From NCBI RefSeq assembly GCF_000284315.1, contig NC_017094.1, forward strand, positions 2,201,486 through 2,265,485: a stretch of DNA of 64,000 nt. The letters are read 5' to 3'. This document shows, piece after piece, positions 57,190 to 64,000 of this stretch (positions are counted from its first letter, which is position 1; the number at the start of each line of letters is the position of its first letter). The translations under genes and the position numbers were made by a program. Below the pieces are notes generated by a model. It did no database searches. It worked only from the letters and a program-made list of their open reading frames with translations, and was not told the origin of the DNA. This DNA comes from Leptospirillum ferrooxidans C2-3 (GTDB lineage: Bacteria; Nitrospirota; Leptospirillia; Leptospirillales; Leptospirillaceae).

Positions 57190-58578
57190 ATGTCCACCGG
57201 GGAATCCCTTGCCGCCTGGCAAAAATCCCTTTCATCCGTCTGTCTGTTTAACGGGAGTCTTCCCCAAATCACCGATCTTGCGACCTTTCGGAAGCAATTT
57301 CTTCCCGGTGTGGTTTCGGATCTTCTGTTCCACGAGAGCCAGGAGGCAAGGAAATCCGCTTTCGACGTGATCAGGGCGGCGCTTTTGAAACAGCGGGGCT
57401 ACTCCGCTTCGATCGAACCCCTCTACCGGGCCTTCGCCAGGGGGGAAGAGTCAGGGTTCACCGTTCCCGCCATCAATATTCGCGGACTGACCTTTGAGAC
57501 CGCGCGAACGGTCTTTCGGGCAATGAAAAGGATCAATGGGGGACCGGTGATCTTCGAGCTTGCCAAGAGCGAAATTGGATATTCCTACCAGAGACCACGG
57601 GAATATGCCGGGCTGATCATGGCCGCCGCCGTTTCAGAGGAGATCTCCGGACCCGTTTTTATCCAGGGGGACCACTACCAGGCCAATGCCAAAAAGTTCA
57701 AGTCCGACCCTCAATCCGAGATCGCCGAGCTCAAGGGACTGATCCTGGAATCGCTGGAAGCGGGATACGGCAATATCGACCTCGACGCATCGACGCTTGT
57801 GACTCTTGAACCCGACTCCTTAATCGAGCAGCAACGGGAAAACGGACGGGTGACGGCTCTGTTGGCAGACGTCATCCGCCGGACCCCGCATTCCAAAATG
57901 GGGGGAATGGAAATCCCTGTGTCGATCGGCGGGGAAATTGGCGAAGTCGGAAAGGAAAATTCAAGCCCTGAAGAGCTTGCCGCCTTCATGACGGTCTTTG
58001 AGGAGGAGCGCAAAAGACTTTGCACCCCGGGGCCGGGAATTTCAAAAATCAGCGTGCAGACCGGCACCTCCCACGGTGGCGTACCCAATGCCGACGGATC
58101 GATTGCCGAAGTGGCGCTGGATTTTGGAACTCTGGAAAAACTCTCGGCGCTTGCCCGGAAAAACTACCAGATGGGCGGAGCCGTCCAGCACGGAGCCTCC
58201 ACCCTGCCGGAATCCCTTTTCGACCGTTTTCCCAAGGTCGGAACACTTGAGATCCATCTTGCCACGGGTTTCCAGAATCTGATTCTGGATCATCCCCTGT
58301 TTCCCAAAGATCTCACACAGAAAATGCACGAGCACCTGAAAGAACATTTCAAGTCGGAATGGAAGTCCGGAGAAACCGAAGCCCAGTTCCTTTACAAAAA
58401 CCGAAAGAGAGTCTTTGGTCCCTTCAAGAAGGAACTGTCCTCACTGCCACCGTCGATTCTCTCCGGAATCATGAAAGACCTTGAGGAACGGTTTGTCGTG
58501 ATCTTTGAAAAACTCGGACTTCAGGGAACCGCCCCGCTTCTCACCCGCCACTTTCCGTCCGAAGGGAATTCGCCATGA
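57190..58578 (+). CDS. Class II fructose-bisphosphate aldolase family protein, long form
   Basis: 462 residues. Metal and substrate motifs of class II aldolases: GPVFIQGDHYQ (about 155-165), GYGNIDLDAST, GTSHGGVPNADGS and GGAVQHGAST. It is longer than the usual 305-360-residue enzyme, with N-terminal (about 85 residues) and C-terminal extensions. Likely role: aldol cleavage or condensation of a sugar bisphosphate. AAGGAGG precedes the ATG. It overlaps the branching-enzyme start by 4 bases. Confidence 0.8.
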   Translation: MSTGESLAAWQKSLSSVCLFNGSLPQITDLATFRKQFLPGVVSDLLFHESQEARKSAFDVIRAALLKQRGYSASIEPLYRAFARGEESGFTVPAINIRGLTFETARTVFRAMKRINGGPVIFELAKSEIGYSYQRPREYAGLIMAAAVSEEISGPVFIQGDHYQANAKKFKSDPQSEIAELKGLILESLEAGYGNIDLDASTLVTLEPDSLIEQQRENGRVTALLADVIRRTPHSKMGGMEIPVSIGGEIGEVGKENSSPEELAAFMTVFEEERKRLCTPGPGISKISVQTGTSHGGVPNADGSIAEVALDFGTLEKLSALARKNYQMGGAVQHGASTLPESLFDRFPKVGTLEIHLATGFQNLILDHPLFPKDLTQKMHEHLKEHFKSEWKSGETEAQFLYKNRKRVFGPFKKELSSLPPSILSGIMKDLEERFVVIFEKLGLQGTAPLLTRHFPSEGNSP

Positions 58579-60134
58579 CAAAACTCCTGCTCGTCCTTCA
58601 TGCCCACCTGCCCTATGTCCGTCATCCGGAACATCCTGTTTTTCTGGAGGAGAACTGGTTTTTTGAGGGGATGATCGAAACCTATCTGCCCCTTCTCATG
58701 ATGATGGACCGACTGACAGGGGATCATATCCCGTGGGGCATGACCATGACGCTCTCCCCGCCTCTTCTGTCGATGATGGAGGACCCTCTCCTGACCGAGC
58801 GGTTTGGAGCGAGACTCCATCTTCTGACAGAACTTTCGGACAGGGAGGCGGACAGGACCCGCGGGGGAGAATACGCAGGAGTCGCCGCTTTTTATCAACA
58901 TCGTTTCCATACGTTGAACCGCTTCTGGAAAGAGGATCTTGGCGGGCAGATCCTGTCGGGATTCAGACGGCATATTCAAACCGGACAACTCGAAGCCATC
59001 ACATGCTGCGCAACCCATGGATTTCTCCCGCTTCTCTCAACGACTCCAGAGTCTGTGAAAGCCCAGATCCGGGTCGGCGTCTCGACCCACGAGCGCATTC
59101 TCGGGGTCAAACCCCGGGGGATCTGGCTTGCCGAGTGCGGATACTTTACCGGAGTGGACAAGATCCTCTCCGAAGAAGGTCTCCAGTTTTTTCTCATGGA
59201 TACCCATGGCCTTCTTTATGCCAACCCCTTCCCGCAAGGTGAGGTGTATGCCCCTATAAAGACACCCGCCGGTGTCTATGCCTTCGGCCGGGACCCTGAA
59301 TCCTCCCATCTGGTCTGGAGTGCCGAGAATGGCTATCCGGGAGATCCGTTGTACCGTGATTTTTACCGGGATATCGGATACGACCTTCCTTATGATCTGG
59401 TTGCCCCCTACCTGCATACCGACGGTCCCCGCGGCATGACCGGACTCAAATACCACCGCATCACGGGAAAAACCGATCAGAAAGAGGTTTACGATCCGCG
59501 ATTGGCCAAAGAGAAGGCCGGTGATCATGCCCGGGATTTCATGCGGAGAAAGGAAGAGCAATCCCGAAGGCTCTCAAGTCTCGCAAACTGGTCGCCCACA
59601 GTGGTCTGTCCCTTTGACGCGGAGCTTTTTGGACATTGGTGGTTCGAAGGGGTCGACTTTATCGAGGGGCTCTTCCGGGAGGCCACCGGTTCTGTGGTCA
59701 TGACGACACCGACCAAACTTCTTTCCGGAGACTTCTGGGTCTCCGATGCACAGCCGGAGCCTTCTTCCTGGGGTGTCAACGGATATAATGAAGTCTGGAT
59801 CAATCAAACCAATGACTGGATCTGGCCCTATCTCTCGGAAGCCTCAAGGGAGATGACTCAGGCTGTTCGGCTCTGGGGAAAAGATCCCGCCTTCGCGGAT
59901 GTCCTCGCTCAAATGGGCCGCGAACTCCTGCTGGCACAAAGCTCCGACTGGCCTTTTCTTCTGACGACAGGCACAGCGGTGGAATATGCCCAATACCGGA
60001 TTTCTGAACATCTTTTCCGTTTTAAAACCCTTCGCTCCATGCTGGAAAATGCGAACGTGGACCGGTCTATTGTGGAGGAATATCGGGGAAAAAGTCCCCT
60101 GTTCCCCGATCTCAATCCCTGGGTGTTCGCTTAG
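58575..60134 (+). CDS. GH57 1,4-alpha-glucan branching enzyme
   Basis: 519 residues. LLLVLHAHLPYVRHPEHPVFLEENWFFE at the start, GIWLAECGYFTGVDKIL (nucleophile Glu) and VVCPFDAELFGHWWFEGVDFI (acid Asp), then the DUF1957-type helical C-terminal domain. This combination marks GH57 branching enzymes, unrelated to GlgB of GH13. It closes the glycogen operon. Confidence 0.92.
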   Translation: MTKLLLVLHAHLPYVRHPEHPVFLEENWFFEGMIETYLPLLMMMDRLTGDHIPWGMTMTLSPPLLSMMEDPLLTERFGARLHLLTELSDREADRTRGGEYAGVAAFYQHRFHTLNRFWKEDLGGQILSGFRRHIQTGQLEAITCCATHGFLPLLSTTPESVKAQIRVGVSTHERILGVKPRGIWLAECGYFTGVDKILSEEGLQFFLMDTHGLLYANPFPQGEVYAPIKTPAGVYAFGRDPESSHLVWSAENGYPGDPLYRDFYRDIGYDLPYDLVAPYLHTDGPRGMTGLKYHRITGKTDQKEVYDPRLAKEKAGDHARDFMRRKEEQSRRLSSLANWSPTVVCPFDAELFGHWWFEGVDFIEGLFREATGSVVMTTPTKLLSGDFWVSDAQPEPSSWGVNGYNEVWINQTNDWIWPYLSEASREMTQAVRLWGKDPAFADVLAQMGRELLLAQSSDWPFLLTTGTAVEYAQYRISEHLFRFKTLRSMLENANVDRSIVEEYRGKSPLFPDLNPWVFA

Positions 60135-60186
60135 GCGGAGAATTCCGGCAGAGGGACGCCTGCCTTGGTATTCATGGAAGGAACGG

Positions 60187-60208
60187 GTGCAATCCAATCG
60201 GATTGCAC
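60187..60208. terminator. Hairpin after the glycogen operon
   Basis: A perfect 9-bp stem GTGCAATCC/GGATTGCAC with an AATC loop, 52 bases past the branching-enzyme stop. There is no T run, so termination is uncertain. Confidence 0.45.
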
Positions 60209-60336
60209 AACTCAATCTGCGAAGGGGATATCAACATCCAGCAATTCAAAATTTGAAATCTGATTGAATAATAATCACTAGCGTTTACGCGTAGAAATCA
60301 CTGGACACAACGCCTATCTCCCGGTATTCTTGGGGC

Positions 60337-60690
60337 ATGGAAACCTTTTCGATTCCCCACCCCGAATGCCATTCCCGGCAAGGCTCTCAAGCTCTTGTCG
60401 ACCGGATTTCCACCGCTTTCCGGGCTCTTCCTGATGCCCGGAAACCCGGAAACAATCGCAAGCACTCCCTGTTTGATGCCGCCTGCTCGGCCTTTTCCGT
60501 CTTCTTCACACAATCGCCTTCTTTTCTGGCCTTTCAGAGAAATATGACGCGGATGACCGGACGGAACAATGTCCAGTCCCTCTTCGGCGTGCAGGATGTC
60601 CCAACGGACGTCCAGATCCGGAACTTCCTCAATCCGGCCGGGGCGAAGGAGGTGGCTCCGCTGATCCAGGGAGTCGGAGACGCTCTGTAG
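60337..60690 (+). pseudogene. Truncated transposase, N-terminal fragment
   Basis: 117 residues matching the start of ISNCY/IS4-like transposases as I remember them (ALPDARKPGNNRKHSLFDAACSAFSVFF, SPSFLAFQRNM, NVQSLFGVQDVPTDVQIRNFL). A TAG ends the frame at 60688-60690, well before any catalytic DDE residue, and the rest is absent. The element is a relic. Confidence 0.75.
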
Positions 60691-60763
60691 TCCGTTTGAT
60701 CCCTTTGCAAAAACAATATATAGGATCGTAATGGTTATGTGGGTTGAAAAAGAAGGAGTCGTC

Positions 60764-61036
60764 ATGGTTACGGAAATCAGTGCAGTCAACTTTCGGCAAC
60801 ATCTGGAAGAAATGCTAAACCAGGTGCAGTACCGTCACGACAATGTCGTGATCAATAAGGACGGTAAGCCCGTGGCTGTTCTTGTCGATGCTCGCCTCTT
60901 CGAACGCATGCGCAGGATGCAGTCCCGCTTCAACACCATTTGTCAACGTATTGAAGAGGGATTTTCCGAGATTCCAGAATCTGGCGGGCTGGCTGAAATC
61001 GACGCAACGGTGGCTTCAGAACGGTCCAGCACGTAG
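60764..61036 (+). CDS. Phd/YefM-family antitoxin
   Basis: 90 residues: EISAVNFRQHLEEMLNQVQYRHDNVVINKDGKPVAVLVD is the Phd/YefM DNA-binding fold; the C-terminal half should neutralise a toxin. AAGGAG precedes the ATG at 60764. It is followed 27 bases later by a broken PIN toxin. Confidence 0.88.
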   Translation: MVTEISAVNFRQHLEEMLNQVQYRHDNVVINKDGKPVAVLVDARLFERMRRMQSRFNTICQRIEEGFSEIPESGGLAEIDATVASERSST

Positions 61037-61063
61037 GCATCCGAAAGGAAGGGTTGACCTTTT

Positions 61064-61306
61064 TTGGCCATCCTTCGTGTTGTCCTCGACACCAATGTTA
61101 TTCTATCGAGGATAGAATAACAGGCCAGTGTGTCTGGAAAGATCATAGCGGCTTGGAGCCATGGATCATTTGAGGTTGTTCTGTCGACTTACATCCTTAA
61201 AGAACTGCGCCGTGTATTGCCGAGGCTTGTTCATCGCCACGGACTCAGTGACGCTGAGATGGACGATCTGGTCGATATACTCACCAATGAACTCTCCCGC
61301 CGCTAA
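61064..61306 (+). pseudogene. PIN-domain toxin with an in-frame stop
   Basis: The frame reads LAILRVVLDTNVILSRIE, a PIN N-terminus with its first acidic residue, then TAA at 61118-61120, and continues in the same frame as QASVSGKIIAAWSHGSFEVVLSTYILKELRRVL to a stop at 61304. The product is therefore cut at 18 residues unless read through. The late PIN acidic motifs are also missing; an IS follows directly. Confidence 0.8.
61096..61122. repeat. Perfect 12-bp inverted repeat carrying the nonsense codon
   Basis: TGTTATTCTATC-GAG-GATAGAATAACA: 12-bp arms with a 3-nt loop inside the PIN coding frame; the TAA stop is part of the right arm. Confidence 0.85.
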
Positions 61307-62599
61307 GGGATTGTAAAAAAATAATTGTAACTAAAATGGATTTTGCTATACTCTCCAGCATGGAGAAGAATCTTATCGCAGATCGATTCAACTTGCTGGC
61401 GTGGACGCTGGATGAACGGTTGCGCCGGATTGTCTGCGCAGCCGAAGCCAAGGTTCTGGGCCATGGGGGAGTCACGACTGTCTCCCAGGCCACCGGAGTC
61501 TCGCGACGGGCTATTCATTCCGGACTAAAAGAGTTGGAGGAACGTCCTGAAGAACAGGAGGCTTCCTCGCTGAGGATCAGGCGTCCGGGGGGCGGACGAA
61601 AGAAAGTGGCCGACCGGGACCCCGCGCTTCTGGCCAATCTTGAGTCGCTGGTTGAGCCGGTGACGCGAGGAGACCCCGAAACGCCTCTCAGGTGGACGAC
61701 CAAAAGCCTGCGGCGGCTGTCTGATGAGTTGAAGGCAATGGGGCATACCGTGAGTCATGCCTCCGTCGGGACGCTTCTTGGGGAGCTGGGATACAGCCTT
61801 CAGGCCAATGTGAAAACGCTCGAAGGCGGTGATCATCCGGACCGGAACGCCCAGTTCGAATACATCAACGCCCAGGCCGAGGATCGCCTGAAGCGGGGAG
61901 AGCCGGTCATTTCGGTGGATACCAAGAAGAAAGAGCTCATCGGACCCTTCAAGAACAACGGACGGACGTGGAGGCCGCAGGGTGACCCCGAAGAGGTCAA
62001 TGTTTACGACTTCATCAACAAGGAGCTGGGTCGGGCCAACCCTTACGGAGTCTACGATCTGGCCCAGGATGAGGGATGGGTGAGTGTGGGAACCGATCAC
62101 GACACGTCGGCATTTGCCGTCCAGACGATCCGACGATGGTGGCAAAGCGTGGGGGCGGAATCCTACCCTCAGGCCACCGAGCTTCTGATTACAGCGGATG
62201 GGGGAGGAAGCAACGGATCCCGCGTGCGCCTCTGGAAGGTCGAAATCCAGAAACTGGCGGACGAGATTGGGATTCCCGTCACGATTTGTCATTTTCCTCC
62301 CGGAACCAGCAAGTGGAACAAGATTGAACATCGCCTGTTTTCGTTTATCAGTATGAACTGGAGAGGACGACCGCTGGTCAGCCACGAAGTCCTTCTGAAC
62401 CTGATCGCCAACACCAGGACGAAAAGCGGACTCACGGTCAAAGCCGAGCTTGATCCAGGGGTCTACCCCAAAGGCATCAAGATCTCTGACGAGGAAATGG
62501 CCTCTCTCCATCTGGTTCGCCACGCTTTTCATGGGGAATGGAATTATTCCCTTCATCCCAGAGACGGATGAATTGTTATCTTTATATTTTAAAAAGCCC
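61307..62599 (+). mobile_element. ISAzo13-like insertion sequence
   Basis: One transposase flanked by imperfect terminal inverted repeats starting GGG (left GGGATTGTAAAAAAATAA..., right end complement GGGCTTTTTAAAATATAA...; 18 of 25 positions agree by eye). TAA flanks both ends (61304-61306 and 62600-62602), a possible 3-bp target duplication. Length about 1.3 kb. Confidence 0.75.
61336..62571 (+). CDS. ISAzo13-family transposase
   Basis: 411 residues, apparently complete. A helix-turn-helix N-terminus (LGHGGVTTVSQATGVSRRAI) precedes a DDE core: VISVDTKKKELIG, LLITADGGGSN and SKWNKIEHRLFSFI supply Asp, Asp and Glu. GYSLQANVKTLEGGDHPDRNAQF is characteristic of the family. An internal ATG at 61360 could be the start instead. 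Confidence 0.9.
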   Translation: MDFAILSSMEKNLIADRFNLLAWTLDERLRRIVCAAEAKVLGHGGVTTVSQATGVSRRAIHSGLKELEERPEEQEASSLRIRRPGGGRKKVADRDPALLANLESLVEPVTRGDPETPLRWTTKSLRRLSDELKAMGHTVSHASVGTLLGELGYSLQANVKTLEGGDHPDRNAQFEYINAQAEDRLKRGEPVISVDTKKKELIGPFKNNGRTWRPQGDPEEVNVYDFINKELGRANPYGVYDLAQDEGWVSVGTDHDTSAFAVQTIRRWWQSVGAESYPQATELLITADGGGSNGSRVRLWKVEIQKLADEIGIPVTICHFPPGTSKWNKIEHRLFSFISMNWRGRPLVSHEVLLNLIANTRTKSGLTVKAELDPGVYPKGIKISDEEMASLHLVRHAFHGEWNYSLHPRDG

Positions 62600-62601
62600 T
62601 A

Positions 62602-62754
62602 ACTGGGGTCCACTCCACCATAGACATCCTGAGCATTGTCAAAAAATACTATCCGGCAAAACTTGTAACCCCGCGTACTCTGTTTGGTATTCAGGAAATC
62701 CTCGAATCCATAAAAAAAGAATCAACCGGACAGGAATCGGAGGGCAATCGATGA
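62602..62754 (+). pseudogene. C-terminal remnant of a gene next to the IS
   Basis: An open frame of about 50 codons without a start reads ...STIDILSIVKKYYPAKLVTPRTLFGIQEILESIKKE and ends in TGA overlapping the next gene's ATG (CGATGA). It looks like the tail of a protein whose 5' part was lost at the IS junction. Family not recognised. Confidence 0.45.
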
Positions 62755-63164
62755 TGATGGGCACGAAAACAGCGTTTTTCAGACCCGGAAGCCTCCATGA
62801 ATATTCCCAGGCTCTAGCTAACGGAAATCCCGACGGGTGGGTTCTCGGGGAATTTCTGGACGCATTTTACGAAGCCCCCCCGAATCACAGACAGAACATG
62901 ATTGAACAAGAACCTGAACTTTTGGGTGGGAAGATCAGAAACGGCGATGTCACAGACGCCTACATTGCCGCAACAGCGGAGTATCTGGCGTGGCATTTTT
63001 CTCTTTTAACTCCCGACTGGACTCAAGACTCCCGACGGATCATGAAAGAACCATGGTTCGCAACCGATATCGAGGGACTCAAAACCCTTCTGGCCATGGA
63101 AAGTCCTGCGGCCTTTCGCAGGCGGAATCTTTTCGTCTCACAAAATGCCCTGTCAAGGGCATAG
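62751..63164 (+). CDS. Unrecognised protein, probably the second gene of a disrupted pair
   Basis: 137 residues, soluble, helical, with a distinctive end SPAAFRRRNLFVSQNALSRA and a central LTPDWTQDSRRIMKEPWF. GGAGGG precedes a run of three ATG codons at 62751, 62754 and 62757. It overlaps the truncated frame upstream. The arrangement (overlapping small gene pair in a toxin-antitoxin-rich region) suggests a defence or addiction pair, but no function is claimed. Confidence 0.6.
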   Translation: MMMGTKTAFFRPGSLHEYSQALANGNPDGWVLGEFLDAFYEAPPNHRQNMIEQEPELLGGKIRNGDVTDAYIAATAEYLAWHFSLLTPDWTQDSRRIMKEPWFATDIEGLKTLLAMESPAAFRRRNLFVSQNALSRA

Positions 63165-63465
63165 AAGCCTACAAGATCCATAGGAATACCTAGCAACAGA
63201 GCCTCTTCCTTCCAGGAACCCTTCTTCTTTTCCCCTCCCGGTTTTCCCCTCCCGGAGTGGTGCCCCCAAAGATTTTCGAGCTTCGAAAGATACCCGGCCT
63301 TGAGGTCGGCCTTCCCGAGCATGGTCGGCAGGGTCGTATAATCCATCATGACTGGAATGGCTGACCTCCGCTTTGTCGGAGACAAACGAGGAGAAGAAGA
63401 TCTGTCAACCGACTCTTCGGAAGATCCTGGGTGGTGACTTCGGATTTGATTCCCTTAATTATTGA
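63165..63465. other. Intergenic accessory DNA
   Basis: About 300 bases; open frames on both strands have no ribosome-binding site or family I recognise. It probably contains degraded gene remnants. Confidence 0.4.
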
Positions 63466-63750
63466 ATGCACAATTAATCTGTCACATATGAATGGGATGA
63501 CCTCAAACGACGGGCCAATATCGCCAAGCACGGCGTCGATTTTTCCCTTTCAAAAGACTTCGATTGGGACCAGGCAACCTATACGGAAGATGAGCGAAGG
63601 GACTATGGGGAAACACGCCGGGTAGCCCTTGGGTTTATTGGTGCTCGCTTGCATGTTCTGACCTATACGAAACGGGAGGGCATATGCCGGGTCATCAGCC
63701 TTCGGAAAGCGAATGCCCGAGAGAGGAGTTCCTATGAAACGCAAGCCTGA
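63466..63750 (+). pseudogene. brnT: BrnT-like ribonuclease toxin lacking a usable start
   Basis: The frame from 63481 reads VTYEWDDLKRRANIAKHGVDFSLSKDFDWD...RRVALGFIGARLHVLTYTKREGICRVISLRKANARERSSYE, the complete BrnT fold including its conserved RANxxKHG start and RVISxRKAxxxER end. No ATG, GTG or TTG lies in frame before the domain; the nearest in-frame ATG (63466) is followed three codons on by TAA (63475-63477). It is either inactive or uses an unusual start. It overlaps brnA by 17 bases. Confidence 0.8.
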
Positions 63751-64000
63751 CCATATTTCCCAGGAAGATTGGGACGCAGTGGATTCGACTCCTTTGACGG
63801 ATAAAATGCTCAAACGGATGCGGCCCGCCTCGGAAGTCGTTCCGGAGATTGTCGCGGAATACCGAAGGTCCCGGGGGCGACCGCCGAAAGAGGTCACAAA
63901 GGGTGCCACGACGGTACGATTCGACGCGGATATCGTGGCGTCCTTTCGCTCGTTGGGCCGGGGATGGCAGACCCGGATGAATGACGTCTTGCAGGAATGG
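63734..64000 (+). CDS. brnA: BrnA-like antitoxin (3' end cut by window)
   Basis: 89 codons are visible. A flexible N-terminus that binds the toxin (MKRKPDHISQEDWDAV) precedes RSRGRPPKE and the ribbon-helix-helix region VRFDADIVASFRSLGRGWQTRMNDVL, typical of BrnA. AGAGGAG lies just upstream of the ATG. The frame is open to the window edge and probably ends within a few codons. Confidence 0.88.
   Translation, partial: MKRKPDHISQEDWDAVDSTPLTDKMLKRMRPASEVVPEIVAEYRRSRGRPPKEVTKGATTVRFDADIVASFRSLGRGWQTRMNDVLQEW

Noticed and set aside
61525-62556. 343-codon minus-strand frame inside the ISAzo13-like element
   Set aside because: It is antisense to a transposase with intact DDE motifs; the translation resembles no family and is a by-product of the GC-biased third positions.
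1-64000. CRISPR arrays, rRNA or tRNA genes, prophage structural genes
   Set aside because: No regularly spaced repeats, rRNA segments, foldable tRNAs or phage modules were seen by eye.

Overview
The window looks like a chromosomal stretch of a chemoautotrophic bacterium, most plausibly a Leptospirillum-like member of the Nitrospirota. This is inferred from gene content, not from a marker gene: PorE/ForE-like proteins of the reductive-TCA oxidoreductase type, a DabA/DabB inorganic-carbon uptake locus, a glycogen locus built on GH57 enzymes, a PEP-CTERM surface protein and two RND-pump adaptors. Most of the window is compact housekeeping DNA; only the last 4 kb is clearly mobile or degraded.

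Region 1 (1-24 kb). A partial argC follows rplM-rpsI, all on the minus strand. A B12-binding radical SAM protein and an Alvin-type 2[4Fe-4S] ferredoxin lie upstream. A short plus-strand operon (CcmI-like lipoprotein, folB-like, polytopic membrane protein) comes next. It faces the cell-shape cluster mreB-mreC-mreD-mrdA-rodA-rng, which has rpe, htpX, fmt, def, a secreted protein, an esterase and a DUF255 thioredoxin-domain protein upstream of it. An mgtA-type Mg2+ P-type ATPase has a long, structured leader with a small ORF.

Region 2 (24-29 kb). A PEP-CTERM protein has a textbook sigma-54 -24/-12 promoter with upstream direct repeats. A patatin-like lipase, a class I (archaeal-type) fructose-bisphosphate aldolase and two tandem PorE/ForE-like proteins follow.

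Region 3 (29.7-38 kb). A four-gene Dab-type operon contains a NuoL/DabB-like subunit, a second and degenerate antiporter-like subunit, a large DabA with all four zinc/catalytic residues, and a small PII-like protein. It converges on trxB plus a membrane-anchored hypothetical protein.

Region 4 (38-50 kb). An AbrB-PIN toxin-antitoxin pair is followed by an RND efflux system in two blocks (regulator-adaptor-TolC and adaptor-pump), separated by an opposing ygfZ. The NtrC-like regulator has lost GAFTGA and the Walker A lysine. A Rieske ferredoxin comes next.

Region 5 (50-60 kb). A glycogen/sugar-phosphate operon: glgC, two GH57 glucan enzymes, galT, a class II aldolase family protein and a GH57 branching enzyme.

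Region 6 (60-64 kb). Accessory DNA: a truncated transposase, a Phd antitoxin with a nonsense-mutated PIN toxin (the stop lies in a 27-bp perfect quasi-palindrome), an ISAzo13-like element with imperfect inverted repeats and a possible TAA duplication, an unrecognised conserved-looking protein, and a brnT/brnA pair in which brnT has no usable start. No tRNA, rRNA or CRISPR array was seen.
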